NCBI GenBank assembly: GCA_022393335.1
Contig: JAJEKB010021543.1
Coordinates: 518,043-582,042, forward strand
Reading direction: 5' to 3'
Length of the DNA stretch: 64,000 nucleotides
Source of the DNA: Macrotrachela quadricornifera
Taxonomy: Eukaryota; Rotifera; Eurotatoria; Philodinida; Philodinidae
Shown: piece by piece, positions 41,860-55,499 of the stretch
Position numbering within the stretch: the stretch's first letter is position 1
Layout of the letters: the number at the start of each line of letters is the position of its first letter
The notes under the pieces: generated by a model
Databases searched by the model: none
What the model was told of the DNA's origin: nothing
What the model saw: the letters and a program-made list of their open reading frames with translations, nothing else
Position numbers and translations under genes: made by a program

Positions 41860-44800
41860 TCTTCAATATTTGTTTTATTTGGTGCTGTTAAAACATTTTC
41901 TTTGAGTAATATAAATATTGTAACATCGAGGACTTGAAAACAAAACAGGAAATTTATGTAAACACCAGCTAAAATTTCTAAAGAGTTAAAAAAGAAAAAT
42001 TTTATCTCAATATGCTAATGATTAATTCGAAGGTAAATAACCAGAAAATACTTTCATCATCCATTTAAAGACAATTCATAATCTAAATAATTTTTTTTTT
42101 TTCTAAATAAATAAATTAATAATGAAAACTTTATGTTTGAACTTATATTTCTTGCAAATGAAACTATATATTCATATAAAATTCTTTTCTCACTGGTTTT
42201 TTTTACATTTGATGAAACATATAATTGTTGAAATATAAAATATAAATGAATGGAATCTTCAAAAACAAAACACATTGGTGTAACTTTAAAAAAAGATAAT
42301 ACTAGTTTACAATTACTTGCACATATTGAAAACCATGATTGAATGTATGTATCATGAGAAGATAACAAAAGAATGTACATTTATAATTAATAATTTTTGT
42401 TTGTTATTTTATAACCATACTTTAGTAATTGCTACAGGACACTAGGGAATATTGAATAGCATAATAATATCAGCTAACCATTGAGTTGATTTTTTTAGAG
42501 AGAATAAATAAAAATTATATCCAAAAAAGTATTATATGAATTGTACGAAATTTTTTCAGCTTATTTATTTCACATAGATATTACAAACAAAAGTGAGATG
42601 TTTGATAACTATTAACTGTTCTATTAACTAACTAAAAAGATAATATTTAAGATGCTCTTGTTTAATAATAATTTTCTCAATGTTATCATCAACATTCAAA
42701 TTGAGGTCACAATCTTTATTTCCATCTTCTTCTTTTTCGACTATTCTGTATATGTCTGCCTTCTTTATATAATTTATAACCCCTTCTGACAATAGATTAT
42801 TGTCATTAAACATATGGCAATATTTATGAGAATGTGCAATTATTTATTTGCTTCCTTTTGCTTGCAACCAGTATCAAAATGGCAATCAGTCCAGTTTGGA
42901 CTAAGGACAATTTTATTTCATGACAGAACTATTGATAATAATTAAATGAAAGGCTATGGACAAATAATAGTTGCTATAGTGTAATATATAATAGACTTGT
43001 AAAAATGTAATAAATACATAACAGTGAATTTAAAAAAAAACAAAATAAGACGAGAAGATCTTTTGTTGTGTAGAAACAAATGAAAGACTAAAAAAATACT
43101 AATAACAAAAAAAAAATCAAATTTTCATCATGAATTACATGCCAAAGTGCTATAATATTTTTTTGTCTTACTTGATATAAATAATCTTCAAAAACAAATG
43201 ATTGATCATCATTGACAGCTGTTAATTTTACATTCTAATTAAATGAAAAATACATTACTTATTATTTATTCTTGTAAAGCATTTTCAATAATGTAAAAGA
43301 TTTTTTAATTGTTTTATTATTTTATAATGAAGTTGTCTATTCATAAGTTAATCAATCTATATAATATTATATTCATTATAGAACAAGCTTTTTCAAAGAA
43401 TTTATAATAATATAGGACACGTGAAAAAGTAAACTTTTGACATCGGAAGTAGAAGAGAGCATATATAAAAATTTAATAGAAACAAAGTAGAATATTATGA
43501 TCTTATATATGACATTCGAATATTCATGCACTCACTGATATAATTGCTCCAAATATACGATTATCAAATTGAACATTTATACAAATATTATAAAATATTT
43601 CCCAGACATTTACATTGCATTTAGAAAATATTTAAATAAATCAATTAGATGGACGCCTACTTATATACTTTCGTTACTAAAAACCCTGAAGTAGTAACTG
43701 AGATCTTTTGGCATATACTAGTATTAGGTTATTTGATTGAATTAACCTGAGCCCCAAGGGCATTCATAAGAACAAGCTTAGCTTTTTAGATAAGATTAAT
43801 AAGTTAATAAAAGAAGTATGACGTACGGAAGATCTAATCTTCAGGATGCGAATAAACAGTGTTATTTGATACTATCAAAATAGGAAAAAAAAAAAAAAAA
43901 ACCTCACTTATTCTTTTTCAATCATAAAAAAATCTCGTATTACAAAACGATTATAAACAATATCATTCTGTTTCAAATAATTAAACTAAGCCAAATTTGA
44001 AAGATCAACATCTAACATAATTGACCAAAGTTTTTCTCGAAGATTTGTTTGGCAAAACCACGTCTTGTATATTCACGTACGGCATTTTAATTTAATTTAA
44101 TTATTCATTTCTATTTTACTTTGTAATGCTAATTTAATATTTTCTTCTTCTTTTGCTTCATTAAATTTTTCATCTGAACAATGAATTATATTTGGATAAA
44201 GATTAGAAAAAAAATTTCTATAAAACTTTGTTACTATTGGAATTTTAATTAAACCACAACTAAATAAAACCCAAAATCTTATCAAAACAAATCTAATTTT
44301 ACAAAACGTTTCATCAGTTTTTAAATTTGGATTAACTAATACAGAAATAACATCAAGAAAATCTTTTGCTGAATAAACTGGATCAAAACGATTTTAAGTC
44401 TATAACGAACAAAATATTCATTAAAAATTGTATTATTGAATAAATAAGAACCTCTATAAATATGATAAAAGTCATTCCAATGTTTTCTTACAAATCATAT
44501 TTCATTTTCAGTTCTCTATTTTATATATAAAAATCAATTTAAATATACTTGTTGAACAAATGATAAATTAACTTCAGTACACATCGTATTTAAATAATAT
44601 ATAAACACATATTTGGGCTTTTTCTAAATAATCTATTTCATATTTATATTCATCTAGTACTAATATTTAACAAGATTTAAATAAATGTTAATAATATTTG
44701 TAATAATCTTTATTTTAGAAAAAAAAATTTAAATGAAATAAACCTGGTTGTTTGATTGTTTTAAGTAAAGATTGACGATCTTTCATAGTTTTGTCAGGTA

Positions 44801-44897
44801 ATATTATTAATTTCTATTAAAAAATTTTCTTAAATTAATTTTTTTAAATACATACCTGAGTTAGTTTTAATTTATTATCAACTTTGATATTCATTAT
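41860..44897 (-). pseudogene. TBC1D19: TBC1D19 pseudogene, copy 1
   Basis: Degraded copy in gene order on the minus strand. Pieces recognised: start exon at about 44897 (MNIKVDNKLKLTQ), KLIILPDKTMKDRQSLLK at about 44760-44820, a stop-containing exon at about 44600-44715, the FRPVY-type exon at about 44330-44400 with a frame break (VYSAKDFLDVISVLVNPN), LYPNIIHCSDEKFNEAKEEE at 44097-44220, the TBC exon at about 43990-44080 with a frame break, VKLTAVNDDQSFVFEDYLYQ at about 43175-43235, a fused and shortened pair of exons at 42057-42380, FKWMMKVFSGYL at about 42010-42060 with stops, and a final exon piece near 41880-41935. Several stops and frameshifts rule out a product. Confidence 0.85.
42628..42813 (-). 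other. Hydrophilic frame inside pseudogene copy 1
   Basis: A 61-codon minus-strand frame reads as hydrophilic, Asp/Glu/Lys-rich protein (ADIYRIVEKEEDGNKDCDLN). It lies in a segment of about 800 bases (about 42.38-43.17 kb) that is absent from the same intron of copy 3. It is therefore probably part of an insertion. Product unknown. Confidence 0.25.
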
Positions 44898-47385
44898 ATA
44901 ACAGTTTTAAATAGAGAATATATATGATAGTTAAGTGAACTTTTTCTATAATAACTGTAAACACTTTTAAGTTAATATTTATATCATCAAAACTGGAATG
45001 AGTTTTTTCATTAATATTCAATCCTAAGTTGTAACTTCAATCAGCATGTGTTTGTCTTTTAAGGATAATATGGCTATTGATCTTAATTATATGTTCATCA
45101 CATCGTTCGTTCATTGTGGCATGAAGAATGCAGATGTCATAGTTACGATAAGACTAACAATCAGATAAGGACATCTGTCTATCAATGATCTTAATGTATA
45201 CGTGTGAAACATTTATTTTTGTACAATCTCTATTATATAAAAATCGACGTTTATTCGATCACGTATGTATAGGATTATGGCACCAACAAAATCATTGATA
45301 AGAACTCTTAACATAATCCTTTTTCAATTTTGTTTATATACTTAAGGCAGTTCAAAAGTGGTGATACAGATACTGTAATTCTTTATAAAAAGCTTAAAGA
45401 AACTTTTTCTTAATATAGTTTGATAGAGAAAAGAATACTACTTGATGATAATATTACTAATACCATAATAATAAAATGTTGATAAGATCAGTATCGTTAT
45501 CATATGCAGAGATGAAAATGCATCAAACTGTATATTCCAGGATTTTCTGATCTGTCGTTTGTAAGATTTTCGATTGACTTTTTAAAGAAAAAATGTATCT
45601 GGTAAATTTTCAATTATCAAGTATAGTTTAAAACCGAAAATTAAAGATCTGGAATGTTGAGATAAATAATATGCATTATAGTCGAGCTTCTAACAAGACT
45701 TTCTGCTAAAATCTACGAAAAAACCTTACTTTTGTGTTTTTTCTGACAGTTAGAAAATTGTTTTACTAATGAGTGGAAACCACAATTCTCTAACTTGTTT
45801 CTATCAAAAGTTATTCAAGGAATATTTATAGACATTCATGAAACCATGATATATGCAAAGAGAACATTTTTTATTAGGAATTAGAGTGCCTTCGCTACTA
45901 TTTTTGGTATGTTGTCAGTAGTTTATCAGCATAATTGCTAGTTCAAAAAGGTATAAATCAAGATTTTTTTTTAATGAGAATATATCAATTCAGAAAAAAC
46001 TTAAAAAGTAATTATTTGACACTTAGATATGAACACATAAATTACCGTTGTTTTTAATCGAAACATGTTTTGTTCTATCAAGAACATTCACATATAGTTC
46101 TAAGAAAATAGAAACGAATCTAATAGGTATTTCATTTTCAAGAATTGTCTTTCCTAAAAAACAGTTATTCTTCAATAATGAGAATCTTATATTATTACTG
46201 TCTTTTTAAAAACTCTCTATGATATAATTTGTTTACTCCTTTAAACTCAATTATGTTTGTATTCGAATCATCAAATTCATCATTTATACCTGAATCCATT
46301 TCAATCTAAGATGTAAAATATTATCATGTGAAAAAGTATATTTTTGAATTTAAAACTTAGTTCATGTTGGAAAAATTATTTATTCAGATGGCTTTTTTTT
46401 TTAAAATGCAGGATTATCAGGATAATCTAAAAACGATTTTGGCTCAAAATGATCACATATTTTGATAGAAATATCAAAACATTGTACTATTAAATGATTC
46501 TAAGAGAACAAAGATGGCACATCATATTTTGGTAAAAGTAAAATTACAAATTTTAATGAATCTTACTTTAAAAAAATCAAATCTAGAAAAATTTTCACAA
46601 TTCCGTAAGCCGGAAAGTGTTCGAAAAAAAGTCAAAATTCAACAATATTTTGACTGATTTCAAAGATTTCAGTCTTGTTCATTAGTTAAGATTACGACAT
46701 TAAAGCAAGAGTTTTTTATCAATTAACAGAGCAATTAGAAATGGCACTTTACTTTTTCTTTTATTAGAGCAAAATAAAAATAAAATGCCATTCTTAGTTA
46801 TTACATTTATTATCGAATGATGTTTTCTTAGTTAATAAATACATTCTACATTATAATAATCACAAGAAAACAATTATCTTTGCATAAAGAAAGGAATGTT
46901 GTATTCTTTTAGATATCTACATACAATAAATGTGGTATAAAAATTGATTTTCTTATTATGAATTACTTTATAGACTAAACAAGATGTGTTTGAATAAGAT
47001 TGGGGACTGGTTTATTCTGTAGATAATCAGTCGCATATTAGATTCATCTGATAGCAAAACGAAGGTGCAGAAATAAAAAATCTCGACTTTTTTGTCTAAA
47101 TAAATATCTTTGAAGACAAAATAAAATGACATTCTTTTCTATCAATTATAACAAGGTATGAATCTCTTTCATTATTGTTAATAATGTCTTAAAAATAATT
47201 CTCTTGCAAACTTTCAAATTACTAATATAAGATGATTTTATATTTTGTTGGATGAAAGTAGATTTAATAATACTATACTTTGAAATAAGTTTCCTGAGCA
47301 GATATTTCGTATTTGACTGAGAAAAGCATTATACCTGTTACTTTATTTTATTAACAAAAATTTTACAAAAAAATAATTATTAAAA
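44898..47385. other. Intergenic between TBC1D19 copies 1 and 2
   Basis: The first 300 bases (about 44.95-45.22 kb) match the 5' flank of copy 3 at about 60.6-60.79 kb (shared TATTGATCTTAAYTRTATGT, GCCGATGTCAT-like words), so they are the ancestral promoter region. 46.8-47.4 kb is the duplicated 3' flank. Between them a short acidic frame (MDSGINDEFDDSNTNIIEF, minus, about 46305) stands alone. Confidence 0.45.
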
Positions 47386-47389
47386 TTAA

Positions 47390-49575
47390 TGTTCAAGTAT
47401 AAATTGAAGTAATGAAATCACTCTAATTGATGACATATCGGAAAATATGGCCTAAATTACTTAAAGTGCCGACAATTCAAAATTTTAGCTAAAAACATGT
47501 CCTGCATGCGTATATTTTCTACTAACAACGATTGTATTTCTACTATTTGAATAAAATCATGCACAGAAAAACTCATTTTAATAGAACTAAGATACCAAAA
47601 TTAGGTTTTTTTTATGCATGATTTTATTCGAGAAATAGAAATACAATCTTTTCAGAAAAAAAACTTAATTTGTACATTTTAGATAATTTTTTCAGTGTGA
47701 ATATAAAGATATAGCTTTTAAAAAATGAATTACTTCAATGGCTGTTTCACTTTTTATTGTTAAAACATTTCTTTATCTAATATAAATATTGTAACAGCAA
47801 GAACATAATAAATAAAAGAAAGAGAAAAACAAAGATTTCTTTTTACGAAACATTGAAAAACTATAAAATGGAATAATTCCACTTGGTGGATATATAACTG
47901 AACATTGTTCTGCACCTAATTTCTTTCTAATAAATGATCGTATTGGTTCACAACTACTTGCACTTATTGAAAAAACATGATTCAATATGTGTATCATAAG
48001 AGTATAATAAAAGAATCTTTAATTACAATTATATGTTAATCGAATGAATATAAAATTTTGAAGAGATTTTAATTTTCTTATTAATTTATAACGGCCATCC
48101 TTATTCATGAATTAATCAGTCTACATTGTGTTGCAATCCTTATATAATAAGATATTCAAAAGAGTATACAAAATGTACCTTTCACAACAGAAGAAAAAAG
48201 AATACATAGGAAAGCTCAATAACAAATAAGTGGAGTATTTCCCAGTATACATTCTTAAGGTTATATTACGACTATCACTCAAACAACTGCTTGAGTGCCT
48301 ATTCAGAACTGGATAGTAAATAGGCTTTTTTGATACACTAATATGAGGCTCTTTGATCGAATAACCTTGAACTTGCTGGACCTTCAAAAGAACAAACTCA
48401 TTTTCTTTTAAGCAAGATTAATAAGTTAATGAAAGAAGTGTAGAACACAACATCGAAACTTAGGATGCGAATACACAAACTTATTAAGCACTATCAAAAT
48501 AGTAAAAGAAAAAGAAAGAAAGAGAGGGAGGAAAAAATTGTTTTATTTACTTTTTTTTTGAATTAAAAACCTCGTTTCACAAAACAGAATCTAACTGTCT
48601 TATAATATAGACTATTCATCAAAGAATCAAACTCGATAACTTTCTGTTTAAGATAATTAAAACACGCTAAATGCGTGAAAAAACAAAAATTTGCCATATA
48701 TCCAATTCGAAAATTCAACATACATAACATAAATCACCAAAATTTTCTTCCAAGACTTTTTAGACAATCATGTCTTGCATATTGACAGACAACATTTAGA
48801 TGTTACTTTCTTTTCCAAAACTGAAAGAAAAAAAGAACTAAATTTTCTTTTTACATTCCTTTATTCTCTTTCTCGTAGAGAAGAGTCTAGCAAACATTAA
48901 ATGTCTGCTTGCTTGATTGATTGCCTGCGTGTCCGCACTTCAATGATCAGTAGAAGAATAAGGTAAACATAAAGAAAAACATTTTCCATAAAGCTTGACC
49001 GAAGGGCTATCAAGGGCGGAGAGTTCGAAACTGATGTTAGTTTTAATTAATTAATTAATTATTAACTTATTAATAATGAATAATTAGTTAACGACATTTT
49101 CAATTAAACTTGACCAAAGGATAATCGAGACCGAGGAATCCGATTCTGATGTTAGTTTTCTAAACTTTTTAAGGATCATTTTTTTAGACAAAGAACCACT
49201 TTTTTTATAAAGAAATTTTTTCTATAAGGGTTGACCGAACGGTAAAAAAATTTTTTAAGCTCAATTTTTTAAATAAATGACAAATTTTTAACAAAAAATA
49301 TTTATTTTTATGAGGTTTGGTCAAAGGCAGTTAATGTCCAGAAGCTTGAATCTGACTTCGGTTTTCTTAATTTTATAAATGAATTGCTTGCCGGTAGTTT
49401 AGAAACATGATTTCTACGATAAAGAGCTGAGCGAGTCTTTAGACGAGTGCTACTTGTTGTGTAATGCTAATTTAATACTTTCTTCTTCTTTTGCATCATT
49501 TAACGTTTCAAATGAACAATATTGGATTTCATTTGGACGACGAATGCAATATAAATTTTTCTATGAAATATTTTT
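47390..49575 (-). pseudogene. TBC1D19: TBC1D19 pseudogene, copy 2 (5' truncated)
   Basis: Most degraded copy. Recognised on the minus strand: the last exon (about 47395-47455), the AIFVFRKG-type exon (about 47712-47800, broken), the exon reading KKLGAEQCSVIYPPSGIIPF (47830-47990), the VDSL-type exon (about 48600-48675), the TBC exon (about 48700-48795) and the FNEAKEEEN-type exon (about 49465-49555, with IQYCSFETLND). The first six or so exons are missing. A tandem array (48.98-49.4 kb) sits between the last two named pieces. No product possible. Confidence 0.8.
48980..49390. repeat. Degenerate tandem repeat, about four units
   Basis: About four related blocks, 110-150 bases apart, each with TTGACCRAASG followed by a purine-rich stretch and, in three of them, TGATGTTAGTTTT or TGACTTCGGTTTT. 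Spacers are very AT-rich. The array is inside TBC1D19 copy 2 and lacks a counterpart in copies 1 and 3. Confidence 0.5.
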
Positions 49576-49639
49576 TTGAATAAAAAATAATAATATATTT
49601 TGAATATTAAATACGCAATTTCTCTAATATTTTTAATTG

Positions 49640-50950
49640 GCTATAAATTAAACGGTCAGTATTTTATTATGAATGATCAGTATTAAATATGAATTATCAG
49701 TAAAAAATTCAAAGTACCCAGGTCGAACAATCTTATGAAAATCGTACAAAAATCTTATGTAATCTTATCAAATCTTACAAGATAGTCATAAAGCCATCTC
49801 ATCTTACAAAATCATACAAGAATCTCACGAAATCTGACAAAAATCTTACTGTAAGATTTTATATTAAAGAAAGGCTTTAAGTTTCTTACGGAATCTTACG
49901 AATTCCTGTAAGAATCTTAAAGAAACCTGACAAAATCGTACAAGATCCTATATGATCGTATAGTATGATTCTTCGACCTGGGTATCAGTATTTAATTGAA
50001 TGTTCAGTAACTATTGTGTTTGGTCAGTTAAATAATTGTTTGATCAGTAAATTAACAATTTGTTCAGTATTAAAATAAAAATATCAGTAATGAATTCAGT
50101 TTGATCATTTTAAGTTAGATTTGGTCATTATTGATAAATAATATTTGATCAGTAACCATTTCTTTATTTTCAATGATAATACAGTGGTATAAATGGAACA
50201 CAATTTCATTGAATTTATGAGCCACCGGATATCAATGGATAAAATTAAACAAATCAGTGCTTCCAACTAAACATGATGACGATATTGAATACTTTATACC
50301 TACCGGAGACGAAACTAAGATAAGAAACGCTGATATCAATGTCATCAAGAAAATGAAATGGTGCCCATGTCTTCGAAATTGCCTCGGTTAGGGCGATGAA
50401 TCGTGATTTTAAAAAAAATTGACGATGATATCGCCAACATAAAATGCTTGTTTTTTCAAAATAATTACGAATCATGAGTTTTCCAGAAAAAATGGTAAAA
50501 AATCGCTCGTTTTTGCGATTTTGTCGCAAGAAATCTCACAACTAATCGGGTACTGAATCGCAATTAAATCGTTCATTATTGCGGGATTTTGACACAGTGA
50601 GTAATGTAACACAAAATTATGTTAAATTATATCTCTGGTCGAAATTCTATCACTTTTGATGATTGTTTTTTGGCTCCCGAAAAATCGTCAGTTCGAACGA
50701 TTTTATCACAATTTTAAAGACATGGGAATAGAGTTCTCTCAGTTACAAATATACTTTTTCTACTAATATAAATTAGTAAAATACAGACGGAATAAGGATT
50801 AATTACTGATAAAAAAACAATTAAATACTGATATTTAGAATAAACTACTGATCAAAAAATAGTTTTTTACTGATCAAAAGATACTGATCATTTAAGGAAT
50901 AATCTACTGATCATTCACGTTAAAATACTGATCAATTAAATACAAGCCTT
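49640..50950. mobile_element. Large foldback built from repeated TGATCAGTA motifs
   Basis: Left arm (about 49640-50160) carries many copies of TGATCAGTA or variants (GGTCAGTA, TTCAGTA) every 20-30 bases. Right arm (about 50780-50950) carries the reverse complement TACTGATCA at similar spacing. The 600-base interior (about 50170-50760) has no recognised gene; a 91-codon minus frame there (50254-50529) has no domain. The smaller element at 49717-49982 is inserted in the left arm. Confidence 0.5.
49717..49982. mobile_element. MITE with CCCAGGTCGAA ends and TA duplication
   Basis: 266 bp bounded by perfect inverted ends CCCAGGTCGAA and TTCGACCTGGG, flanked on both sides by TA (49715-49716 and 49983-49984), the signature of Tc1/mariner-type insertion. 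The interior is a loose palindrome of repeated AATCTTAC-like words with inverted counterparts GTAAGATT. No coding capacity. Confidence 0.7.
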
Positions 50951-51005
50951 TTTTTTATTATACTTGGAATTTTAGTGAAACCATAACTGTATAGGATAAT
51001 CAACA

Positions 51006-51165
51006 CACTAAAATTAAATGTGTCGCATTATGTGTCGGATGTGTCGCAACGAGCATCTCGTGTCGTGTTTCTTGCGTTCTCCGCTGGATATATATATCGA
51101 AGAACGCAAGAAACACGACACGAGGTGCTCGTTGCGACACATCCGACACATTTTATTTTAGAGTG
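51006..51165. mobile_element. 160-bp palindromic MITE
   Basis: Arms of about 70 bases are near-perfect inverted copies, ends CACTAAAAT and ATTTTAGAGTG, around a centre containing TCCGCTGGATATATATATCG. The arms carry repeated TGTGTCG words. No coding capacity. Confidence 0.7.
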
Positions 51166-51880
51166 AAGATAAAAAGAAATTAGTAGGAATTAGATTTTAA
51201 TTTCCATAAGCATTTCATATCAGTTATATGTAGAAGATTTTTTTATATGTATTGCAAAAAATAATTAAGAGATGGCGCCATCTATCACACAGACTAATAA
51301 TTTACTATTAATTTAAAAAATTATACAAGTAATAGAAATACCATGCTTAATGTGTATTATCACCTTTTTTTGTCTGTATCACATGAATTATTACTCTGCT
51401 AATGATAATTATTTTCTGTTTATTATTTTGTAACCTGTTAGTTTTGCCCACAGACAGTCGAAATTGTATATAGAAGAATAACAAAAAAAATTCGTAAGTA
51501 ACATATTTATTCATTATAAATGTTCATATATATATATGCATATTTTATTGCCAGAGGTGCCGCAAGGTCAAAAATATTGGGAGGGGTGTTGTGAATTTTT
51601 TAAGATTTTTGAAAAATTTTCAAAACCTGACGAGCAAAAAACACGAAATTGTCGAATATTGGAGGGATGATCGACGATTTTTTAGAAAACCCTAACAACT
51701 TCGAGAATTGATGAAAAAAAAACAAAATTTTCGAATATTGGAGACCGCTTACCCCCATATACCTCCCGCTCTCGCGACACGCCTGCTTATTTCTCGAATC
51801 CACGTAATCATCATTCAGTAAGTCAGTTAGCGCTCGATTGTTTTAGTATAAAGTAAAAAGTTTTTATTTAGATAACTCAT

Positions 51881-52327
51881 AATGAATCAAAGTATTAACA
51901 AAAAAAACTTGGAAAAGAATGGACAAAATTAATTGTTGATGAAAATGGAAGTTTTGTAAATTCGACTCTTCGAAGACAACTCAATGCACTTAAAAAATTT
52001 CACAACATAGAGGGCGTGGCAAAATTCAAATTTTTACCAATTTTCATCGAATATCTGGTCACTGATATCTGATATTAGGACAACGAAACAAAACAATGTT
52101 TGGGAAATCATCAAAACGACCTCAAACAACTCGAAACAAAACGAAAGTTAACTCTACAACTTTTGAACAACAACAAGTGGCCTGAATTGAACGGATTATG
52201 TACAATATATTTTCAAGAGAATCAAAATATCATGTCACAGTTAATTAAATTAATACATAATGGTCAAGAATTATTAAATGATCTTGATGTGGAACATGGT
52301 ACAATTGAAAAAATTTTAATTTTTTAG
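51881..52327 (+). pseudogene. Possible decayed gene fragment
   Basis: After an ATG at about 51881 the plus strand gives protein-like pieces in different frames: EWTKLIVDENGSFVNSTLRR (about 51915-52010), then from 52100 a hydrophilic frame (NDLKQLETKRKLTLQLLNNN, later ENQNIMSQLIKLIHNGQELL) to a stop at 52327. No single splice model joins them cleanly. Family not recognised. Confidence 0.25.
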
Positions 52328-52429
52328 CTAATCCGATGTTTTTTTTTTCTAGGAAAAAAAGTAGCAAACAAAGAAAATAACAATGCTAAAAGAACTCTTT
52401 TTAGGTTTAATAAAAGTTAAGTTGCCTAT

Positions 52430-52650
52430 TACCCATGTGAAAGAAAATGACGTCATAAGCGGCCTTAAACGGCGAAAAACGGCTGTTTTTACGATGATCG
52501 TTTACGAAGCACTGTAAAATGGTGAAATACAATCATATACGACATCGTTTAAGACCATCGTTTCGGTGTTACTGGAAACGACTGTCGTACGGCTGCTGTT
52601 ACAACTATCGTTTTCCTGCCGTCTTACAGCATTATTACATCGAATTATAA
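52430..52650. repeat. Palindromic array of AAACGGC/CGTTTACG motifs
   Basis: GC-richer block with repeated AAACGGC, TCGTTTACGA, ATCGTTT and GTCGTACGGC words in both orientations at 15-25 base spacing. A second block of the same type lies at 55530-55680. No coding content. Confidence 0.5.
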
Positions 52651-53107
52651 AACATACTTGAACGTGTAAGCTGTTAGCGTCATCGGTTTTTACTTTATGG
52701 CACTATCTTATATATATATATGTTATCTTTTTCTTTCCTTTTGTGATCATCATGTTCTCTTGAACATCTTCATGATTATCTCCTTTTTCTCTTTCTTTGT
52801 TATTCTCTTTACGTTGTTTTTGTTTCTCTTTATATCTCTGTTATATATAAAGAGTTGTTTTCTTCATTTAACACCAGTGTTTTGTCGTTTCCCTACTTAT
52901 GTCTTTGTTTATATTCAATAAACGTAGTCATTAACCTCTTTATTTTCAACTTTATCCTTTATATATATACAGGACACGGTAGGCTTGACTTTCCCCTAGG
53001 GAGATTTCACCTTAACCTTACAACTATCTTGTAGGTGAAAGTTCACTTATACATCCCCAGAACGAGAACCTCACATAAGTAGACATTATCAGGTGATATA
53101 TTAGGAA

Positions 53108-53700
53108 CTAGTGAGAGCCCGTGCATACTGCACGACTGTTTTTTCTCTAACACATGACATTAAATACATAGTCTTTGGCCTGGTACAGACACTCATATAC
53201 TCAACATTATGTACATGAAAGCCCTACAGCTTCATACTCTTATATCGTCTATATTTTTACAGTCCATGTAGTCTTCGGCTTATATCCTTTGTAGTTCTTG
53301 TAGCCATATCCCTTTTTTGTCTTTCCCTTACTTTCTAATCGCATTATTGCCTTACTTAATTCAGAGCCTGTGGGTACCCCTATAGTATAGCCCTTTAGGA
53401 CCTAAGGGTATCCCTATAACATAACTCTTGAGGACCTAAGGATGCCCGTATAGTATAGCGCATGGGGGTCTAAGAGTATCCCTATGTGATAGGATTTGAG
53501 GATCGCCCTCACAAATAAAGAGCCGGTCTCTGGACCCCGCTGACAAACAAAGAGTTGGGGTCTGAATCTCGCTCATCAAAGAAAGAGCTGGTGTCTGGAG
53601 CCTGCTCACAAGAAAAGAGCTGATTAGCATAAAATTGAGCCCAGCTTTTTCAGCTCATTGAGCTGTGAGCTGCCATATACGTACTTCTAAAATTGGCACT
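53108..53700 (-). mobile_element. Possible Helitron 3' terminus
   Basis: On the minus strand a short hairpin (CGTGC-AGTAT-GCACG, 53134-53120) is followed after 8 bases by CTAG (53111-53108) and then T, the arrangement of a Helitron 3' end. The element would extend to the right, into the tandem-repeat block at 53.37-53.65 kb. No Rep/helicase coding sequence and no 5' TC end were identified, so at most a non-autonomous or truncated copy. The right limit given is arbitrary. Confidence 0.35.
53370..53640. repeat. Two adjacent short tandem repeats
   Basis: First block (about 53370-53500): three to four units of about 34-40 bases sharing GGACCTAAGGGTATCCCTAT-like cores. Second block (about 53515-53625): three units of about 37 bases sharing AAAGAGCYGGTSTCTGGA. 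G+C is visibly higher than in the flanks. Confidence 0.6.
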
Positions 53701-55400
53701 CTCGGTTAATGTGTTTCTTTGTTCTGTTCCGGAAACGGTACTTCCGGATAGTGAGTATCTGCTATTCTGCTCTAAAGACAGTTACTTTGTACACAAGTGT
53801 TTCTAGTACATATTAGAAAATATGGGCCGAAATTTCATTATAAAGCATGGGTGGAAAAGTGAGCTCTAAAGGTGGAGCTTACGTGTGAAGTTCACTTTTA
53901 TTGACCTAAATTTTTATATTTTAAAACAAGTAAATGTCTCACATCTGGTTGTCCTTCATCATTTGAAAATAATAGAGAGCGAGATTACATAATTCATATA
54001 CAATCTTTTATAAGAAAAACAATAGTTTATTTTTCAAACGAAGTAAATATCTGATATCTGGTTATTTACCAAGAGTTTTTCGCTGCAGTTGTAAGTGATT
54101 ATCTAATATCTTTATTCTAATAAGATATTTTGAACTTTGTGGCGTATAATTAGTTTTGTCACCCAATATCGTTGGAGCCGATTATTATGTACCATTATCT
54201 GTTGTATATTTGTTAAAATTTAATCTAAATTATAAGAAATTAAAATATCTCTAAATATAAATTAAAAAATCTACGGAGAAATGATTCTATTTTTCTTCTA
54301 TACGATACTGATAGGTCTGATACGCTTTAGTTGCATTAAATAGCCCATGAGGACAAAAGAAAGAAAAGAAAATCGGAAAAGAATGAATAGATTAACTATA
54401 AGAGCGAAATTATCGTCGTGATATGGATGACGGGAGATTCTTGTTTGAGGTACGTTGTTTATTTTTTATTGTAGGTTCCTTGTAAAAAAAACAATAGGGA
54501 ATGATTAATTCTTAAGAGTCATAATTATTTTCAACATTTCGTATAGTAGGCGGCTCATAATGCGAAAATGAAAAATAATTCATTTTTAATAAACGATGTT
54601 GTCTTTTCAATATTACGTTATTACACAGCAAGATATCTGCTAGAATTTAATTAAAGTGGCACGTTAAATGTCTAAAATATGATTTAACACTTGATCTAAA
54701 TAAAGTTCGCTCTTGAGTTGTTCTGATATCTGCTTGATCGTAATATTTCTTTGACTAATGTAATCGAATTTCCGATAAAATGCGAGAACATCTGAGTATA
54801 TATCACTATGGTATTTCTATTAAAGCATATCAATACGTACTTTAATACCACTGTCGATCAATTATTAATTATTTATGCGATGTATTATGCTATCATTAAG
54901 TACCATGTATTTTACCATCTGCTTAGTTTGATTCTTGATCCTGTTGCTTGCTTAGTTTAATTATCTAAAATATTCAAAGATTGAAAAAGTTGTTTTTGAT
55001 AATTCAACATAACCAAATGAGACACGTTGCGGTGTATTAGATTATGTTTAAGGCTACCCCACTCAAAAATTTATTTTTTGCTCTGAACAAGAAATGTGGC
55101 TTAAACTTTCAGGAAATATGTGTGCGGGTGTAAGGTACGGGTAACGCAAAGTTTCAGTGAAACTTTTTTCTGCCTTTATTTGACATCGTTTGATAGAACG
55201 AGAGCTACTGATCACGAAAATCTAGTTTTTACCTTCACCCTCAAACTTTCTACTTCGTTCTACTTTTCAGCTTCTGAAAATAATTTTTTTAAACTCAATA
55301 TCGAAAGCTGAATCTAAAAAAGTTGTTAAATTGATTTTATTTCCAAAATTCTATTGGCGGTAGGGCTACGAATCATGTTGAGTCCACTAAGTATAAGTCG
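53701..55400. other. Intergenic region
   Basis: AT-rich with mixed composition. A 63-codon plus frame at 55120-55311 has no domain. No clear repeat. Confidence 0.35.
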
Positions 55401-55499
55401 ATTTTGTAAAACTATCTAGTTTTGTCACATGGGCGATGGAGTGAAATATTTCATCTGATTCGAGTCATCATATTATTTCTCACAACGCTAGGAATCAGT

